A stretch of 64,000 bases of DNA from a bacterium (GTDB lineage: Bacteria; Armatimonadota; Fimbriimonadia; Fimbriimonadales; Fimbriimonadaceae), in the NCBI GenBank assembly GCA_027483535.1, contig JAIXUN010000001.1:289432-353431 (forward strand), read 5' to 3'. Shown piece by piece: positions 9,523-19,527 of the stretch. The notes beneath the pieces are model-generated. The model saw only the letters and a list, made by a program, of their open reading frames with translations. It was not told where the DNA came from and did not search any database. Made by a program: the position numbers and the translations under genes. Numbering within the stretch: position 1 is the stretch's first letter; each line of letters starts with the position of its first letter.

Positions 9523-9566
9523 TCGCGTTTCTGACCTCCTCTCTTGACCAAAACCGCACAGTTACC

Positions 9567-9797
9567 ATGCAAAAGCTTTCCATTCTCTCCCTTCTTCTTC
9601 TCAGCCTCGGTTTCTTACTCGTTGGATGTTCCGGCGGAGACGACGGCCCTGTCTTGAGCGACGATGAGAAGATCAAAAAGGCCAGCCAAGGTCGAGACGA
9701 TTTTGCCAAGGGCATGCAAGGTCAGCAACCTGGATCTGCTCCCGCGGCGGGTGGTCAAAACCCTGCTCCTCAAGGACAGGCTCCTCAGGGACAGTAG
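9567..9797 (+). CDS. Small lipoprotein with Gln/Pro/Gly-rich tail
   Basis: 76 residues. The signal peptide ends in a lipobox (LVGC, Cys at residue 21), so the mature protein is a lipid-anchored peptide of about 56 residues. The second half is low-complexity (repeats of APQGQ and similar). The family is not recognised. Small lipoproteins of this kind often sit beside prepilin genes in related bacteria, as far as I recall. It is 12 bases upstream of the GH43 gene and may be the first gene of that operon. Confidence 0.6.
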   Translation: MQKLSILSLLLLSLGFLLVGCSGGDDGPVLSDDEKIKKASQGRDDFAKGMQGQQPGSAPAAGGQNPAPQGQAPQGQ

Positions 9798-9809
9798 GCA
9801 GGATCGATC

Positions 9810-11180
9810 GTGCTCACGTCAACGTTGACGATCGCCATGGCTACTCTCCTTTCAACTCCCGTTTCATCTGCCTCACTAGATTCCGCCGTTCGGAACAGCG
9901 AGTCGGATGGTTGGTCGGTTTTTCCGGGAGATGGAGCGGCATCAACCGAGAGCGGCCATGTCCACGATCCAACGATTGTGGAGATAGGCGGGAAGCGCTT
10001 TTGCTTCAGCACAAGCGGTGATGGGTTCACCGTTGTTCGAGAGAGCATTGATTGGGCACGCTGGAAGACCTTAGGGCCGATTTTCAAGATCGAGCCAAAA
10101 TGGTTGTCTGACCGATACGACCACCAGTCCATCTGGGCGCCAGATGTGCTGGTGCTCGGAAAGAAGGTTCGCGTTTACTACAGCAAGAGCAACTTCGGCA
10201 CCAACAAGTCGGTGATTGGGCTTGCGGAGAATGCGTCGTTCGATCCGAACAATCCGCTCGTGGGTTGGGTCGACAAAGGACTTGTCTACGAAACGAAACC
10301 CGGCGACGATCGGAACGCAATCGATGCAGAAACCGTCGTCGATGAGAACGGCCGTCATTGGATGTTCTTTGGGTCGTACTGGTCGGGCATCCATGTCGCA
10401 GAACTCGATCCCGTTTCAGGCTTACTGAAAAACCCAGCTAAGCCGCAAATCACCTGCGTTGCCAAAAACACGGGTGAGCGAGGCAATCCTCTCGAGGGCG
10501 CGGCAGTGCTTAAGAGAGGCGACTACTACTACCTGTTCGTTTCCTATGGACTCGCCGCGCAGGGGGTTCGAAGCACCTACCGAATCATGGTCGGGCGATC
10601 GAAAACCGCCGAGGGACCATTTTTGGATGCATCGGGTAAATCCATGGCAGATGGCGGATTTGTCAACGTGCTAAAAACTTCCCCGCCAATGATGTCGCCA
10701 GGGCACTGCGATGTTCTCACGCTAAACGATGGTCGCACGGTGATGCCGTACCACTTTTACGATGCTCGTAAAGCGTGGAACGGAGACAACTGGGGCCTCC
10801 CAACCCTGCAGGTCCGAGAGCTGATCTGGAACAAAGACGGTTGGCCGATTCCCGGACTGCCGTTGGAAGCGAGTCGACCCACGCGTGGCAGTTCGCTCGT
10901 TGGTCGGTGGATGCACCAGGTGGACTTTGGTCAACCCGAGACCATCGAGCTCACCGAAGATGGAGCGATTGTCGCCGGCGAGGAAGGCAAGAAACTCGCT
11001 CTTGGGACCTGGAAATCGGAAGGTTCGGAAGTTGTTTTGCGGTGGACAACCGATCGGCGGGGCCGGGCAATTGGTCCGTTCCAAGACCGGATTCAATCTG
11101 CCTATCAGAACGGCTACTACGCGGGTCGTACCGGGACGGGAGCGGTTGTTCGCGGTTACCGAGTCTCGGTGACGGAGTAG
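9810..11180 (+). CDS. GH43 endo-arabinanase-type glycoside hydrolase, secreted
   Basis: 456 residues starting at GTG, with a signal peptide (to about residue 22). Five-bladed propeller GH43 features: general base Asp53 (HVHDPTI), pKa-modulating Asp172 (AIDAET) and acid Glu229 (PLEGAAV). The motifs HQSIWAPDV and YYYLFVSYG match arabinan endo-1,5-alpha-L-arabinosidases. A C-terminal beta domain (about 360-450) matches that of GH43 subfamilies 4 and 5. It would cut the arabinan backbone to oligosaccharides for the transporter encoded directly downstream (four-base gap). Exo-acting arabinosidase cannot be excluded. Confidence 0.88.
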   Translation: MLTSTLTIAMATLLSTPVSSASLDSAVRNSESDGWSVFPGDGAASTESGHVHDPTIVEIGGKRFCFSTSGDGFTVVRESIDWARWKTLGPIFKIEPKWLSDRYDHQSIWAPDVLVLGKKVRVYYSKSNFGTNKSVIGLAENASFDPNNPLVGWVDKGLVYETKPGDDRNAIDAETVVDENGRHWMFFGSYWSGIHVAELDPVSGLLKNPAKPQITCVAKNTGERGNPLEGAAVLKRGDYYYLFVSYGLAAQGVRSTYRIMVGRSKTAEGPFLDASGKSMADGGFVNVLKTSPPMMSPGHCDVLTLNDGRTVMPYHFYDARKAWNGDNWGLPTLQVRELIWNKDGWPIPGLPLEASRPTRGSSLVGRWMHQVDFGQPETIELTEDGAIVAGEEGKKLALGTWKSEGSEVVLRWTTDRRGRAIGPFQDRIQSAYQNGYYAGRTGTGAVVRGYRVSVTE

Positions 11181-11184
11181 AACC

Positions 11185-12459
11185 TTGAACCCTCGTCTCT
11201 CGCTTGGACTCCTGATTGGCCTCTGTGTGGGGCTCGGGGTCGTTCGCGGAGACTTTCAGTGTCTCGGTCCAAGTAAGGCTCGCAAAGTCGAGATCAGCTT
11301 CTGGAACGGGTTCACCGGACCAGACGGCCGGACCATGCTCGGCATGATTCGAAGGTTCAATCAGGCGAACCCAGGGGTGCTCATTTCCATGCAGCGCATG
11401 GATTGGGCGACCTACTACAACAAGCTGATGGTCGCGGCGGTGGATGGTCGCGGACCGGAGATTTTCGTCATTCACGCCAGCACACTGCCTCGGATGCAGA
11501 AAGCGGGATTCGTGGCGGATGTATCCAATCTGTTTGGGCCAAGCACCCTTCCAAGAGAGGACTTCGACCCCTACGTTCTGGATCAGGTGACTTACGGGGA
11601 TCGGATTGTTGGGGTCCCGCTGGATATTCACCCTCAGGGGCTTTACGCCAACAAAGATGCCCTCAAGAAGGCAGGCTTCGACCGGTTGCCTGTGAACCGA
11701 GAAGAGTTTGTTCGTCTTGCCTCACTCCTTAGGAAGGATGTGGATGGCGACAAACGTCCCGACGAATGGGGTTTTGCCCTCACCCTTTGGCGAAACAATT
11801 TTCAGAGTTTGATGCCCCAGTTCGGCGGTCGATTCTTGGACGAAAACGGCAATGCCGACCTCGATCATCCCGGGAACATTCGCGCATTGGAGTTCCTAGG
11901 GAGCTTGGGCAAAGATAAGTTGGTGCCGCCACCAGAGAACGGTCTGGGCTGGGTCGGCTATCGACAAAAGAAGGTCGCGATGGTGTTCGACGGCGTCTAC
12001 ATGCTGGGCGACCTGAAGCGGTTGAACGATCTGAACTATCTTGGCGGACCGCTACCTCAGCTCGGTGATCGGCCCGGCACCTTGGCGGATTCGCACGTGC
12101 TTTGCGTGCGAGAGGGTCTGCCGAACGAGAAGCGAGAAGCGGTCGAGAAGTTCATTCAGTTTCTCTCCGAGAACAGCATCGAATGGGCAGACGCCGGGCA
12201 GGTCCCAGCGAGGAGGTCGGTGCGGGCCACTCCCGAGTTTCAGGCGATGCCCGTGCAGTACGGGTTCTCCAAGCAGATTCCGTACATGATCTATCCGCCT
12301 CGAATCAACGTGCTCTTCGAGTTCACCCTTGAAATCGACCTGGCGGTAGAGAAGGTGATGCGCGGACGATCGACCGCGGCAGAGGCGCTGAAGATCGCCG
12401 ATCAAAACGCTCAAAAGTTCATTGACCGCGACCGAGCCGAACGGGTGGTGAAACCGTGA
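11185..12459 (+). CDS. ABC sugar transporter substrate-binding protein (CUT1 type)
   Basis: 424 residues starting at TTG, with GGAG eight bases upstream in the end of the GH43 gene. An N-terminal hydrophobic signal (SLGLLIGLCVGLGVV) is followed by the family 1 binding-protein start (VEISFWNGFTGPDGRTMLGMI). It resembles MalE/UgpB-type proteins for oligosaccharides. Operon position behind GH43 and ahead of two permeases indicates uptake of arabino-oligosaccharides (inference). Its stop overlaps the next start (GTGA), so translation is coupled. Confidence 0.9.
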   Translation: MNPRLSLGLLIGLCVGLGVVRGDFQCLGPSKARKVEISFWNGFTGPDGRTMLGMIRRFNQANPGVLISMQRMDWATYYNKLMVAAVDGRGPEIFVIHASTLPRMQKAGFVADVSNLFGPSTLPREDFDPYVLDQVTYGDRIVGVPLDIHPQGLYANKDALKKAGFDRLPVNREEFVRLASLLRKDVDGDKRPDEWGFALTLWRNNFQSLMPQFGGRFLDENGNADLDHPGNIRALEFLGSLGKDKLVPPPENGLGWVGYRQKKVAMVFDGVYMLGDLKRLNDLNYLGGPLPQLGDRPGTLADSHVLCVREGLPNEKREAVEKFIQFLSENSIEWADAGQVPARRSVRATPEFQAMPVQYGFSKQIPYMIYPPRINVLFEFTLEIDLAVEKVMRGRSTAAEALKIADQNAQKFIDRDRAERVVKP

Positions 12460-13331
12460 CCTACCTGCAGGAGCGAAAGCTCACGGGATGGCTCTACTTG
12501 GCTCCGTTTGTGGTTGCCTTCACCACATTCGTGATCGTGCCGATCGGGGTCTCACTATGGCTCTCCGTCATGCGTTTCGACCTGACCTCGCGCGAGTCGG
12601 TCTCGTTCGTCGGGCTTCAAAACTTCCAAGATGCTCTGAAAGACGACTATTTCTGGCAGGCCATGAAAGCGACGCTCTGGTTCGCGGTTCTGATGATCCC
12701 GAGCATGCTGATACTGGCGCTCTCCCTGGCCCTTGGCATGCACGCCATGAACCGGGGTCGGAACGTGGTTCGGGCAATGCTGTTCCTTCCGGGCATGTTC
12801 AACGTGGCTGTCGCGGGCATTTTGTGGCAGTGGTTCTACAACGGCGAGTTCGGTCTTTTCAACTTTTGGCTCAAGGGAGCGGGCCTTGCACCGCAGCCGT
12901 GGCTTTCCGATCGCGGATTTGCGATGCCCAGCATCGTGCTCATGAGCCTCTGGTGGAGCGTCGGCGGAACTTCGGTGGTGATCCTCGCCGCTCTGCAGCA
13001 GATTCCCAAACAGATTTTCGAAGCGGCGACACTCGACGGAGCCGCCTACTTCCCTCTTCTTTCGAAGATCACCCTTCCACTGCTTCGGCCCGTGCTGATG
13101 TTCGTGGTCGTCACAAATACCATCGGGGCGTTCCAGGTCTTTGGTCAGCCGTTCTTGCTCACCCGGGGCGGACCGGAACTTTCCACTCGCGGCGTAGTGC
13201 AGTACATCTACGAAACTGCATTCAACAACTATCGAATGGGCTACGGAGCGGCGATGAGCTGGCTTCTGTTCTTGGTGATCGCCTTGTTTGCCCTGGTTCA
13301 GTACCGATTCCTTAGGCGAGGTCACCAATGA
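12456..13331 (+). CDS. ABC sugar transporter permease (MalF/UgpA type)
   Basis: 291 residues from GTG, overlapping the binding-protein stop by four bases. Six membrane segments are visible, starting at WLYLAPFVVAFTTFVIVPIGV. The EAA loop (EAATLDGAAYFPLLSKITLP), which contacts the ATPase, is near residue 195. Its stop overlaps the start of the partner permease by ATGA. With the MalG-type partner it forms the channel of a CUT1 importer for oligosaccharides, probably arabinan fragments. Confidence 0.92.
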   Translation: MTYLQERKLTGWLYLAPFVVAFTTFVIVPIGVSLWLSVMRFDLTSRESVSFVGLQNFQDALKDDYFWQAMKATLWFAVLMIPSMLILALSLALGMHAMNRGRNVVRAMLFLPGMFNVAVAGILWQWFYNGEFGLFNFWLKGAGLAPQPWLSDRGFAMPSIVLMSLWWSVGGTSVVILAALQQIPKQIFEAATLDGAAYFPLLSKITLPLLRPVLMFVVVTNTIGAFQVFGQPFLLTRGGPELSTRGVVQYIYETAFNNYRMGYGAAMSWLLFLVIALFALVQYRFLRRGHQ

Positions 13332-14152
13332 GAAGAGCGGGGCGCATTTTCCTGGTCGCGTTCATGTTCGCGATTGCGGCGATCTTCCTTGCGCCTGTGG
13401 CGTTAATGGCGTTCACGTCTTTCAAGCCGGAGTCTGAGGTCTTGAATCCAGCCTCGGCGATCCCGAAAGTTTGGACGCTCTCCAACTATCTCCACATTCT
13501 AGGATGGGTGGAAGAGGCGCCGTTTGGCAGGTGGCTTCTGAACAGCTTCTTCGTCTCGACCTCGGTCACGGTTCTGGTCGTGGGCATAAGTTCGATGGCG
13601 GCTTACGGAATCACCCGGTTAAAGGCTCCCGGTGGGAACGCCTTCCTTGGTGTGGTTGTGGCTTCGATGATGATTCCAGCCCAGCTATTTCTGGTTCCTT
13701 TGTATCTGATGCTGAGCAAGTTTCACTGGCTAGATACGCCGCTTGCGCTCATTGTCCCCGCGACCGCTGGGGGTTGGGGCGTTTTCATGCTCAGCCAGTT
13801 CATGCGGGCCGTTCCAGAGGCAATCGAGGAGGCGGCCATTATCGACGGATGCTCGACGGGGGAGGTTTTCTTCAACGTCACGCTGCCCCTCTGCGCCCCG
13901 AGCATGGCGACCCTGGGCGTCTTCACGTTTATCGGGTCGTGGAACGACTTTCTTGGACCGCTTGTCTTTATGGACTCGGTCCGCAACTACACTCTCCCGG
14001 TGGGCATCGCGCTCTACCAGACCTCGTATTACACGGAATATGGCCTCACTCTTGCGACAAGCGTGATGGCGACCCTTCCGTTGATTCTCGTTTTCTTGGC
14101 GTTCCAGCGCCAAATCGTTGAAAGCATGGCCTCAACCGGCCTTAAGGACTAA
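13328..14152 (+). CDS. ABC sugar transporter permease (MalG/UgpE type)
   Basis: 274 residues, ATG overlapping the previous stop by four bases. Six membrane helices; EAA motif EEAAIIDGCSTGEVFFNVTL near residue 170. C-terminal hydrophobic segment followed by a short tail typical of MalG. It pairs with the 12456 permease. No ATP-binding subunit gene follows; the next gene, five bases on, is an intracellular arabinofuranosidase. The importer must borrow an ATPase encoded elsewhere, as is common for MsmK-type systems. Confidence 0.92.
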   Translation: MRRAGRIFLVAFMFAIAAIFLAPVALMAFTSFKPESEVLNPASAIPKVWTLSNYLHILGWVEEAPFGRWLLNSFFVSTSVTVLVVGISSMAAYGITRLKAPGGNAFLGVVVASMMIPAQLFLVPLYLMLSKFHWLDTPLALIVPATAGGWGVFMLSQFMRAVPEAIEEAAIIDGCSTGEVFFNVTLPLCAPSMATLGVFTFIGSWNDFLGPLVFMDSVRNYTLPVGIALYQTSYYTEYGLTLATSVMATLPLILVFLAFQRQIVESMASTGLKD

Positions 14153-14157
14153 CCCAC

Positions 14158-15657
14158 ATGCACAAAACCACCCTTCATTTGCACACCGCGTTTACCGTTG
14201 ATCGAGTTGACCCCAGAATCTTTGGCGGGTTCCTTGAGCATATGGGTCGAGCCGTTAACGACGGTGTTTACCGACCCCAGAGCGCCCATGCAGACGACCT
14301 CGGGTTCCGAAAGGACGTTCAAGCGGCGCTCAAGCGATTGGACTTCACGGCGATGCGCTACCCCGGTGGAAACTTCGTCTCGGGTTATCACTGGCTGGAC
14401 GGTGTGGGTCCCCGCGAAAACCGACCCAAGGTGCGCGATCTGGCATGGCAGAGCATCGAGACCAACGAAGTGGGCACCAACGAGTTCATGCAGCTTTCCA
14501 ATCGGATGGGGTGGACACCGATGATGGCGGTGAACTTAGGGACAGGCACCCCGGAAGAGGCTCGGAATTGGCTGGAGTACACCAATATCGAAGGAGGATC
14601 GAAGTGGGCTGATCTTCGCCGCGAGCATGGATTCGAGAAGCCGTGGGACATCAAGCTCTGGTGCCTCGGAAACGAAATGGATGGTCACTGGCAAATCGGT
14701 CACGTTCCGGCGGAGAACTATGCGATCAGCGCCCAGCAGACCGCTCGGATGATGCGCATGTGCGATCCGGACATCGAGTTGGTCGTGTGCGGTTCCTGCA
14801 CAACAGGCCTTCCGACGTACCTGGAGTGGGATCGCAAGGTGTTGGAGCACTGTCGAGACGAGGTCGATTATTTGAGCCTTCACCGATACGTTGGCAATCA
14901 CAATGACGACACGGTGGACTATCTGGCGGTCGGCAACTCGATCGACGATCAGATCGAGGCGACCGACGCCGTCTGCCACAGCGTTTGGAAGACCAAGAAG
15001 ACGCGCAAGAAAGTGAAGCTGAGCTTCGACGAGTGGAACGTCTGGTACCGAGCAAACAAGGCCGAGCACGTAGACGGTAAGGGCAAGTTCGCTCCGCCTC
15101 TGCTCGAGGAGGTTTACAACCTCGAAGATGCGCTCGTTGCGGCTGGATTCCTCAACTCGTTCATCCGACACGCGGATTCGGTGAAGATCGCCAACCTCGC
15201 ACAGATCGTCAACGTGATCGCCCCCATCTTCACCCGAGGCGACGAGATGATTCTTCAGACCATCTTCTATCCGATCGAGATGATGTCCAAGCGGCGAGAG
15301 GGCATCTCTCTGCAGGTGCAGGTCGAGGGTCCGTCCTACACGTCTGCGTCTTACGGCGAAGTGAGTTTCTTGGATACCAGCGCCATCTTGAACGGAGACC
15401 GGCTGAGCGTATTCTTCGTCAACCGCGACCTCGAGAAGCCCATGGAGGTTCAGGTGAAGATCGGCGATGCTTCGGTTACGGAGTTGGTTGACGCTGAATT
15501 TTTGGCGGGAACCGATCCGAAGGCTCACAACACCTTCGATGCCCCTCACCGGGTTTACAGTTGTGTCCACGAGGACGTGACGATTAGCAACGGAGTTGCA
15601 ACAATCTCACTTCCTCCGATGTGTGTGTATGCGGGAACGTTTAAGATAGAACGATAA
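14158..15657 (+). CDS. Intracellular GH51 alpha-L-arabinofuranosidase
   Basis: 499 residues, no signal peptide, the usual length of cytoplasmic GH51 enzymes such as Geobacillus AbfA. Acid/base Glu173 is in CLGNEMDG and nucleophile Glu292 in SFDEWNVW, close to positions 175 and 294 of AbfA. Other family signatures are MRYPGGNFVSGYHWLDGVGP and SLHRYVGN. It follows the MalG-type permease by five bases, so it likely splits imported arabino-oligosaccharides to free L-arabinose for AraA. The GH127 gene begins five bases downstream. Confidence 0.95.
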   Translation: MHKTTLHLHTAFTVDRVDPRIFGGFLEHMGRAVNDGVYRPQSAHADDLGFRKDVQAALKRLDFTAMRYPGGNFVSGYHWLDGVGPRENRPKVRDLAWQSIETNEVGTNEFMQLSNRMGWTPMMAVNLGTGTPEEARNWLEYTNIEGGSKWADLRREHGFEKPWDIKLWCLGNEMDGHWQIGHVPAENYAISAQQTARMMRMCDPDIELVVCGSCTTGLPTYLEWDRKVLEHCRDEVDYLSLHRYVGNHNDDTVDYLAVGNSIDDQIEATDAVCHSVWKTKKTRKKVKLSFDEWNVWYRANKAEHVDGKGKFAPPLLEEVYNLEDALVAAGFLNSFIRHADSVKIANLAQIVNVIAPIFTRGDEMILQTIFYPIEMMSKRREGISLQVQVEGPSYTSASYGEVSFLDTSAILNGDRLSVFFVNRDLEKPMEVQVKIGDASVTELVDAEFLAGTDPKAHNTFDAPHRVYSCVHEDVTISNGVATISLPPMCVYAGTFKIER

Positions 15658-15662
15658 ACCCC

Positions 15663-18011
15663 ATGTCTATTCCTTTCGCCGGAACGCTCTCTCTGGTCCT
15701 GTCGATCTGTTCGATCGGCGGGACCTTTTCATTTTCAGATCCCGATCCCATGAAAAGCGTTGAATTCAAGTCAAAGCCCGTTCCGCTGAGTTCGGTGCGG
15801 CTCCTCCCGAGTCGATTCAAAGAAGCACAGGAAGCGAACGGTAAGTATCTGTTGATGCTCGACCCCTACCGACTCCTTCACGGCTTCTACAAAAACGCGG
15901 GACTTCCCACGAAGGGCGAGAACTACGGTGGTTGGGAAACAATGGGGATCGCCGGGCACTCGCTTGGGCACTATCTCTCGGGTCTCGCGCTTCACTATGC
16001 CGCTACCGGGGATGTGCGGTTCAAAGAGAAGGCCGAAATCATTGTCAAAGAGTTGACCCTTTGTCAGGCGAATCGCTCGGACGGATACATTGGCGCGATC
16101 CCCGATGGAGATCGAGTTTGGAACGAAATACGGAAGGGTGAGATTCGCAGCAAGGGCTTCGACCTAAACGGTCTTTGGGTGCCCTGGTACACGCAGCATA
16201 AGGTCTACGCCGGACTCGTCGACGCCTACAAACTTGCGGGGATCGAAAGCGCCCTGCCCGTGGCAACCAAACTTGGCGATTGGGCCATTGAGGTCACTTC
16301 TAACCTAGACGCTCAGAAGTGGCAAACCATGCTTGCTTGCGAGCATGGCGGCATGAACGAGGTCCTAGCCGATCTTTACGAGATCACAGGCGAAAAGAAA
16401 TACCTAGACCTCGCGAGGAAGTTCCACCACGATGCGGTTCTCAAGCCGCTCGAAGAAGGCGTGGACAAGTTGGCGGGGCTGCACTCGAACACCCAGATTC
16501 CGAAGCTCATCGGTCTTGCCAAGCTTTACGAACTCCAGGGCGAATCCTCCGACCGAAAGGGGAGCGAGTTCTTCTGGGACAGGATTGTCAACCACCGCAC
16601 GTTTTCGATGGGAGGCAATAGCAACGGAGAGCACCTCACGACGGCGGGTCGCCTTTCCGACCAACTTTCAGCAAGCTCGGCCGAGACGTGCAACACGTAC
16701 AACATGCTCAAGCTCACCAAGCACCTGCACACTTGGGACGGCGACGCTGAGCGGTACGACTTTTACGAGCGGGCTCTTTACAACCACATCCTGGCGTCTC
16801 AGCGACCTACGGATGCGATGAAGACCTACTTCGTTCCGTTGCAGCCGCTTGCGAAGCGAAAGTTCAGCAATCCGTACAACGACTTCACCTGCTGCCATGG
16901 AACCGGAATGGAGAACCACGCCAAGTACGGCGAGGCGATCTACACCGAACGGGAGAACGAACTGCAAGTGAACCTGTACATCCCTTCGCAGATCGTGGAC
17001 CCGAAAGAAGAGTTTGCCATTACGCAGACGGGCGATTACGAGCGAGACCAGAAAGTGACGATCAACGTGGATCGTGCCCCGAGCGAGGCTAGGTCACTCG
17101 CGTTGCGAGTCCCGTTCTGGACCGTCGGCGAGCCCAAGGCGACCCTCAACGGCAAGGCGGTATCTCTGAAGAAGGAAAAGGACGGCTACGCTCGGATCTC
17201 GCGAACGTTCAAAGCGAGCGATGAACTGAAGGTTCAGTTCCCGGCCGAGATCCGTTTCGAGCCAACCCCGGACAACCCCAAAAAGACGTCGGTTCTTTAT
17301 GGCCCAGTCGTGTTGGTGGGTGTTCAAGCAGAGGAGGGCGAGGTTCCGGCTCCGGTATTCGTTCCCAAGGAAGGCGCCGATCTCAAGAAGGCGTTCCAGA
17401 GAGTAAAAGGCGAAGGACTCCGTTTTGTTTCCAAGAGCCTCATCAAGCCAAAGGACCTGACTCTTGTACCCTTCTATGAGGCCTACGACAAGGTCTACAC
17501 CACCTACTTCGACGTCTTCACTGACGACGAGTGGAAGGTGAAGGAAGCGGAATATCGAAAGGTGATCGCAGCCAGGGAAGCTTTGGAGAAAGCAACCACC
17601 GACCTGTTCCGCGTAGGCGAAATGCAGCCGGAACGCGATCATGACCTGGAAGGCGAGCGAACGGAAGCGGGCGAACACTCGGGTCGCAAGTGGCGGCACG
17701 CGATGGATGGTTGGTTCTCGTTCCGAATGAAAGTGGACTCAAAACTCGAGCACACGTTCATCTGCGACTACTGGTCCGGCGACTTTGGTCGCGAGTTTGA
17801 AATCCTTGTCGACGGCGTGCTTCTCTCTGATGAGAAGAGACAGCGACCGCAAAATCCCGGATTCGTTCAAATCAACTATCCGCTCCCCCTTTCGATGACT
17901 CAAGGCAAGCAAAGCGTGGTCATCATGTTTCGTGCGAAGAACCGATCCATCGCCGGGGGCCTATTCGGCGCCCGAATGGTGCGGAACGATCTCCTTCCGA
18001 AGAATCCCTGA
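15663..18011 (+). CDS. Secreted GH127 beta-L-arabinofuranosidase
   Basis: 782 residues with a signal peptide, longer than the 658-residue HypBA1 of Bifidobacterium longum because of a C-terminal beta domain (about 640-780) akin to those called DUF4986/DUF6805. GH127 enzymes use a Zn-bound cysteine nucleophile; the ligands are visible as Glu341-Thr-Cys343 (AETCN) and Cys410-Cys411 ([13 protein letters not shown]), with HypBA1 equivalents E338, C340, C417, C418. The N-terminal part matches DUF1680 ([18 protein letters not shown]). It releases beta-L-arabinofuranose, for example from hydroxyproline-linked arabinosides of plant extensins or from pectin side chains. Flanked five and eight bases away by GH51 genes, so in the same operon. 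Confidence 0.9.
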   Translation: MSIPFAGTLSLVLSICSIGGTFSFSDPDPMKSVEFKSKPVPLSSVRLLPSRFKEAQEANGKYLLMLDPYRLLHGFYKNAGLPTKGENYGGWETMGIAGHSLGHYLSGLALHYAATGDVRFKEKAEIIVKELTLCQANRSDGYIGAIPDGDRVWNEIRKGEIRSKGFDLNGLWVPWYTQHKVYAGLVDAYKLAGIESALPVATKLGDWAIEVTSNLDAQKWQTMLACEHGGMNEVLADLYEITGEKKYLDLARKFHHDAVLKPLEEGVDKLAGLHSNTQIPKLIGLAKLYELQGESSDRKGSEFFWDRIVNHRTFSMGGNSNGEHLTTAGRLSDQLSASSAETCNTYNMLKLTKHLHTWDGDAERYDFYERALYNHILASQRPTDAMKTYFVPLQPLAKRKFSNPYNDFTCCHGTGMENHAKYGEAIYTERENELQVNLYIPSQIVDPKEEFAITQTGDYERDQKVTINVDRAPSEARSLALRVPFWTVGEPKATLNGKAVSLKKEKDGYARISRTFKASDELKVQFPAEIRFEPTPDNPKKTSVLYGPVVLVGVQAEEGEVPAPVFVPKEGADLKKAFQRVKGEGLRFVSKSLIKPKDLTLVPFYEAYDKVYTTYFDVFTDDEWKVKEAEYRKVIAAREALEKATTDLFRVGEMQPERDHDLEGERTEAGEHSGRKWRHAMDGWFSFRMKVDSKLEHTFICDYWSGDFGREFEILVDGVLLSDEKRQRPQNPGFVQINYPLPLSMTQGKQSVVIMFRAKNRSIAGGLFGARMVRNDLLPKNP

Positions 18012-18019
18012 ACAAACTC

Positions 18020-19486
18020 ATGAGCACACTATCCGTTAAGTTCAACCCGAAATCCGACGCACCAACCGTCAATCCAAACGTTTACGGTCACTTTGCCGAA
18101 CACCTTGGGCGGTGCATTTACGAAGGCTTTTGGGTGGGTGAGGATTCTGAAATCCCGAATACCCGTGGCATTCGCAACGACGTGGTCGCTGCTCTTCGTG
18201 AGCTCGACATTCCGGTCCTTCGGTGGCCGGGCGGGTGCTTTGCGGACGAGTATCACTGGAAAGATGGCGTGGGCCCGAGAGAGAATCGACCGTCCATTCT
18301 GAACACTCACTGGGGCCGAGTGGTGGAGAACAACCACTTTGGAACGCATGAGTTCTTCGACCTCTGCGAGTTGCTCGACACCGCCCCTTATGTCTGCGGA
18401 AACGTAGGCAGCGGCACCGTACAAGAGATGATGGAGTGGGTGGAGTACATCTCCTCCGACTCGCAATCGCCCATGGCGAACTGGCGGCGTGCCAACGGTC
18501 GAGAAGAGCCGTGGAAGCTTCCCTTCTTTGGCGTAGGGAACGAGAGCTGGGGATGCGGTGGCAACATGCGCCCGGAGTACTACGCCGACGAGTATCGACG
18601 CTACAACTGCTTCGTCAAGAACTACTCTGGCAACAAGGCTTATCGGATTGCCTGCGGCGCGAACTCGGGCGACCTTCACTGGACCGAGGTGATGATGGAG
18701 CGAGCCAAGGACCACATGGACGGTCTTTCGCTGCACTATTACGCGGTGCCGAACGGCTGGCCGCCCAACGGTTCGGCGATCGACTTCAACACCAAGCAAT
18801 GGGCAGAAGTGATGAAGGCGGCTCTGCACATGGGCACCCTTCTGGAGCAGCACACCGCCATCATGGACAAGTACGACCCGGAGAAGAAGGTCGGCCTGAT
18901 CGTTGATGAGTGGGGCACTTGGTTCGAGAGCGAGCCCGGATCGACTCCCGGCTTCTTGTACCAACAGAACTCGATGCGAGATGCGGTTCTGGCGGCGATT
19001 CACTTCCACCTTTTCCACGGATACGCAGATCGGATCCACATGGCAAACATCGCGCAGACGGTGAACGTTCTGCAGGCGATGATCCTTACCGACGGTGCGA
19101 GGATGATCAAGACCCCCACCTTCTGGGTGTTCGAGATGTTCAAGCATCACCAAGGTGGGCAGGTGGTTGAACTTGAGGTTGAGATTCCGAAGATCACCGT
19201 CGAGGGAATCGAATTGCCTGCGATCTCCATTTCGGCGACGCAGAAAGATGGGGTTCTGACCACTTCCATCGCGAACCTTGATCCGGAGAACGACCGCGTT
19301 CTCGAGCTGCCTATCGGCGAAGTTTCCGAGGTGCGAGTCCTCACCGGAGCGACCATGACGGCGCACAACACCTTCGAAGAACCGGAGAACGTGAAGCCTA
19401 TCGCGGGTAGCTATGAATCGGTGAACGGCGTTGTGCAAGTCACGTTGCCGAAATACTCGATCGTTACGGTGAGTTCAAAGCATTAA
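18020..19486 (+). CDS. GH51 alpha-L-arabinofuranosidase, second intracellular copy
   Basis: 488 residues without signal peptide. Acid/base Glu175 in GVGNESWGC and nucleophile Glu297 in LIVDEWGTW. It belongs to a different GH51 branch from the 14158 enzyme: it has [20 protein letters not shown] and LHYYAVP in place of the MRYPGGN and LHRYVGN forms. The two may split tasks by linkage or substrate (arabinan versus arabinoxylan). Last gene of the operon, eight bases after GH127; the next gene, 41 bases away, has its own -10-like box. Confidence 0.95.
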   Translation: MSTLSVKFNPKSDAPTVNPNVYGHFAEHLGRCIYEGFWVGEDSEIPNTRGIRNDVVAALRELDIPVLRWPGGCFADEYHWKDGVGPRENRPSILNTHWGRVVENNHFGTHEFFDLCELLDTAPYVCGNVGSGTVQEMMEWVEYISSDSQSPMANWRRANGREEPWKLPFFGVGNESWGCGGNMRPEYYADEYRRYNCFVKNYSGNKAYRIACGANSGDLHWTEVMMERAKDHMDGLSLHYYAVPNGWPPNGSAIDFNTKQWAEVMKAALHMGTLLEQHTAIMDKYDPEKKVGLIVDEWGTWFESEPGSTPGFLYQQNSMRDAVLAAIHFHLFHGYADRIHMANIAQTVNVLQAMILTDGARMIKTPTFWVFEMFKHHQGGQVVELEVEIPKITVEGIELPAISISATQKDGVLTTSIANLDPENDRVLELPIGEVSEVRVLTGATMTAHNTFEEPENVKPIAGSYESVNGVVQVTLPKYSIVTVSSKH

Positions 19487-19527
19487 GCTCTGCCGATTCT
19501 TAACACGATTTGCGATAATGGGACTCC

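Noticed and set aside
14536-15570. Minus-strand frame (344 codons) opposite the GH51 gene at 14158
   Set aside because: Shadow frame for the same reason; no motif or ribosome site.
18029-19438. Long minus-strand frame (469 codons) opposite the GH51 gene at 18020
   Set aside because: It mirrors codon bias of the real gene on the other strand; its translation is Arg/His/Val-rich with no family features, while the plus-strand gene has all GH51 motifs.
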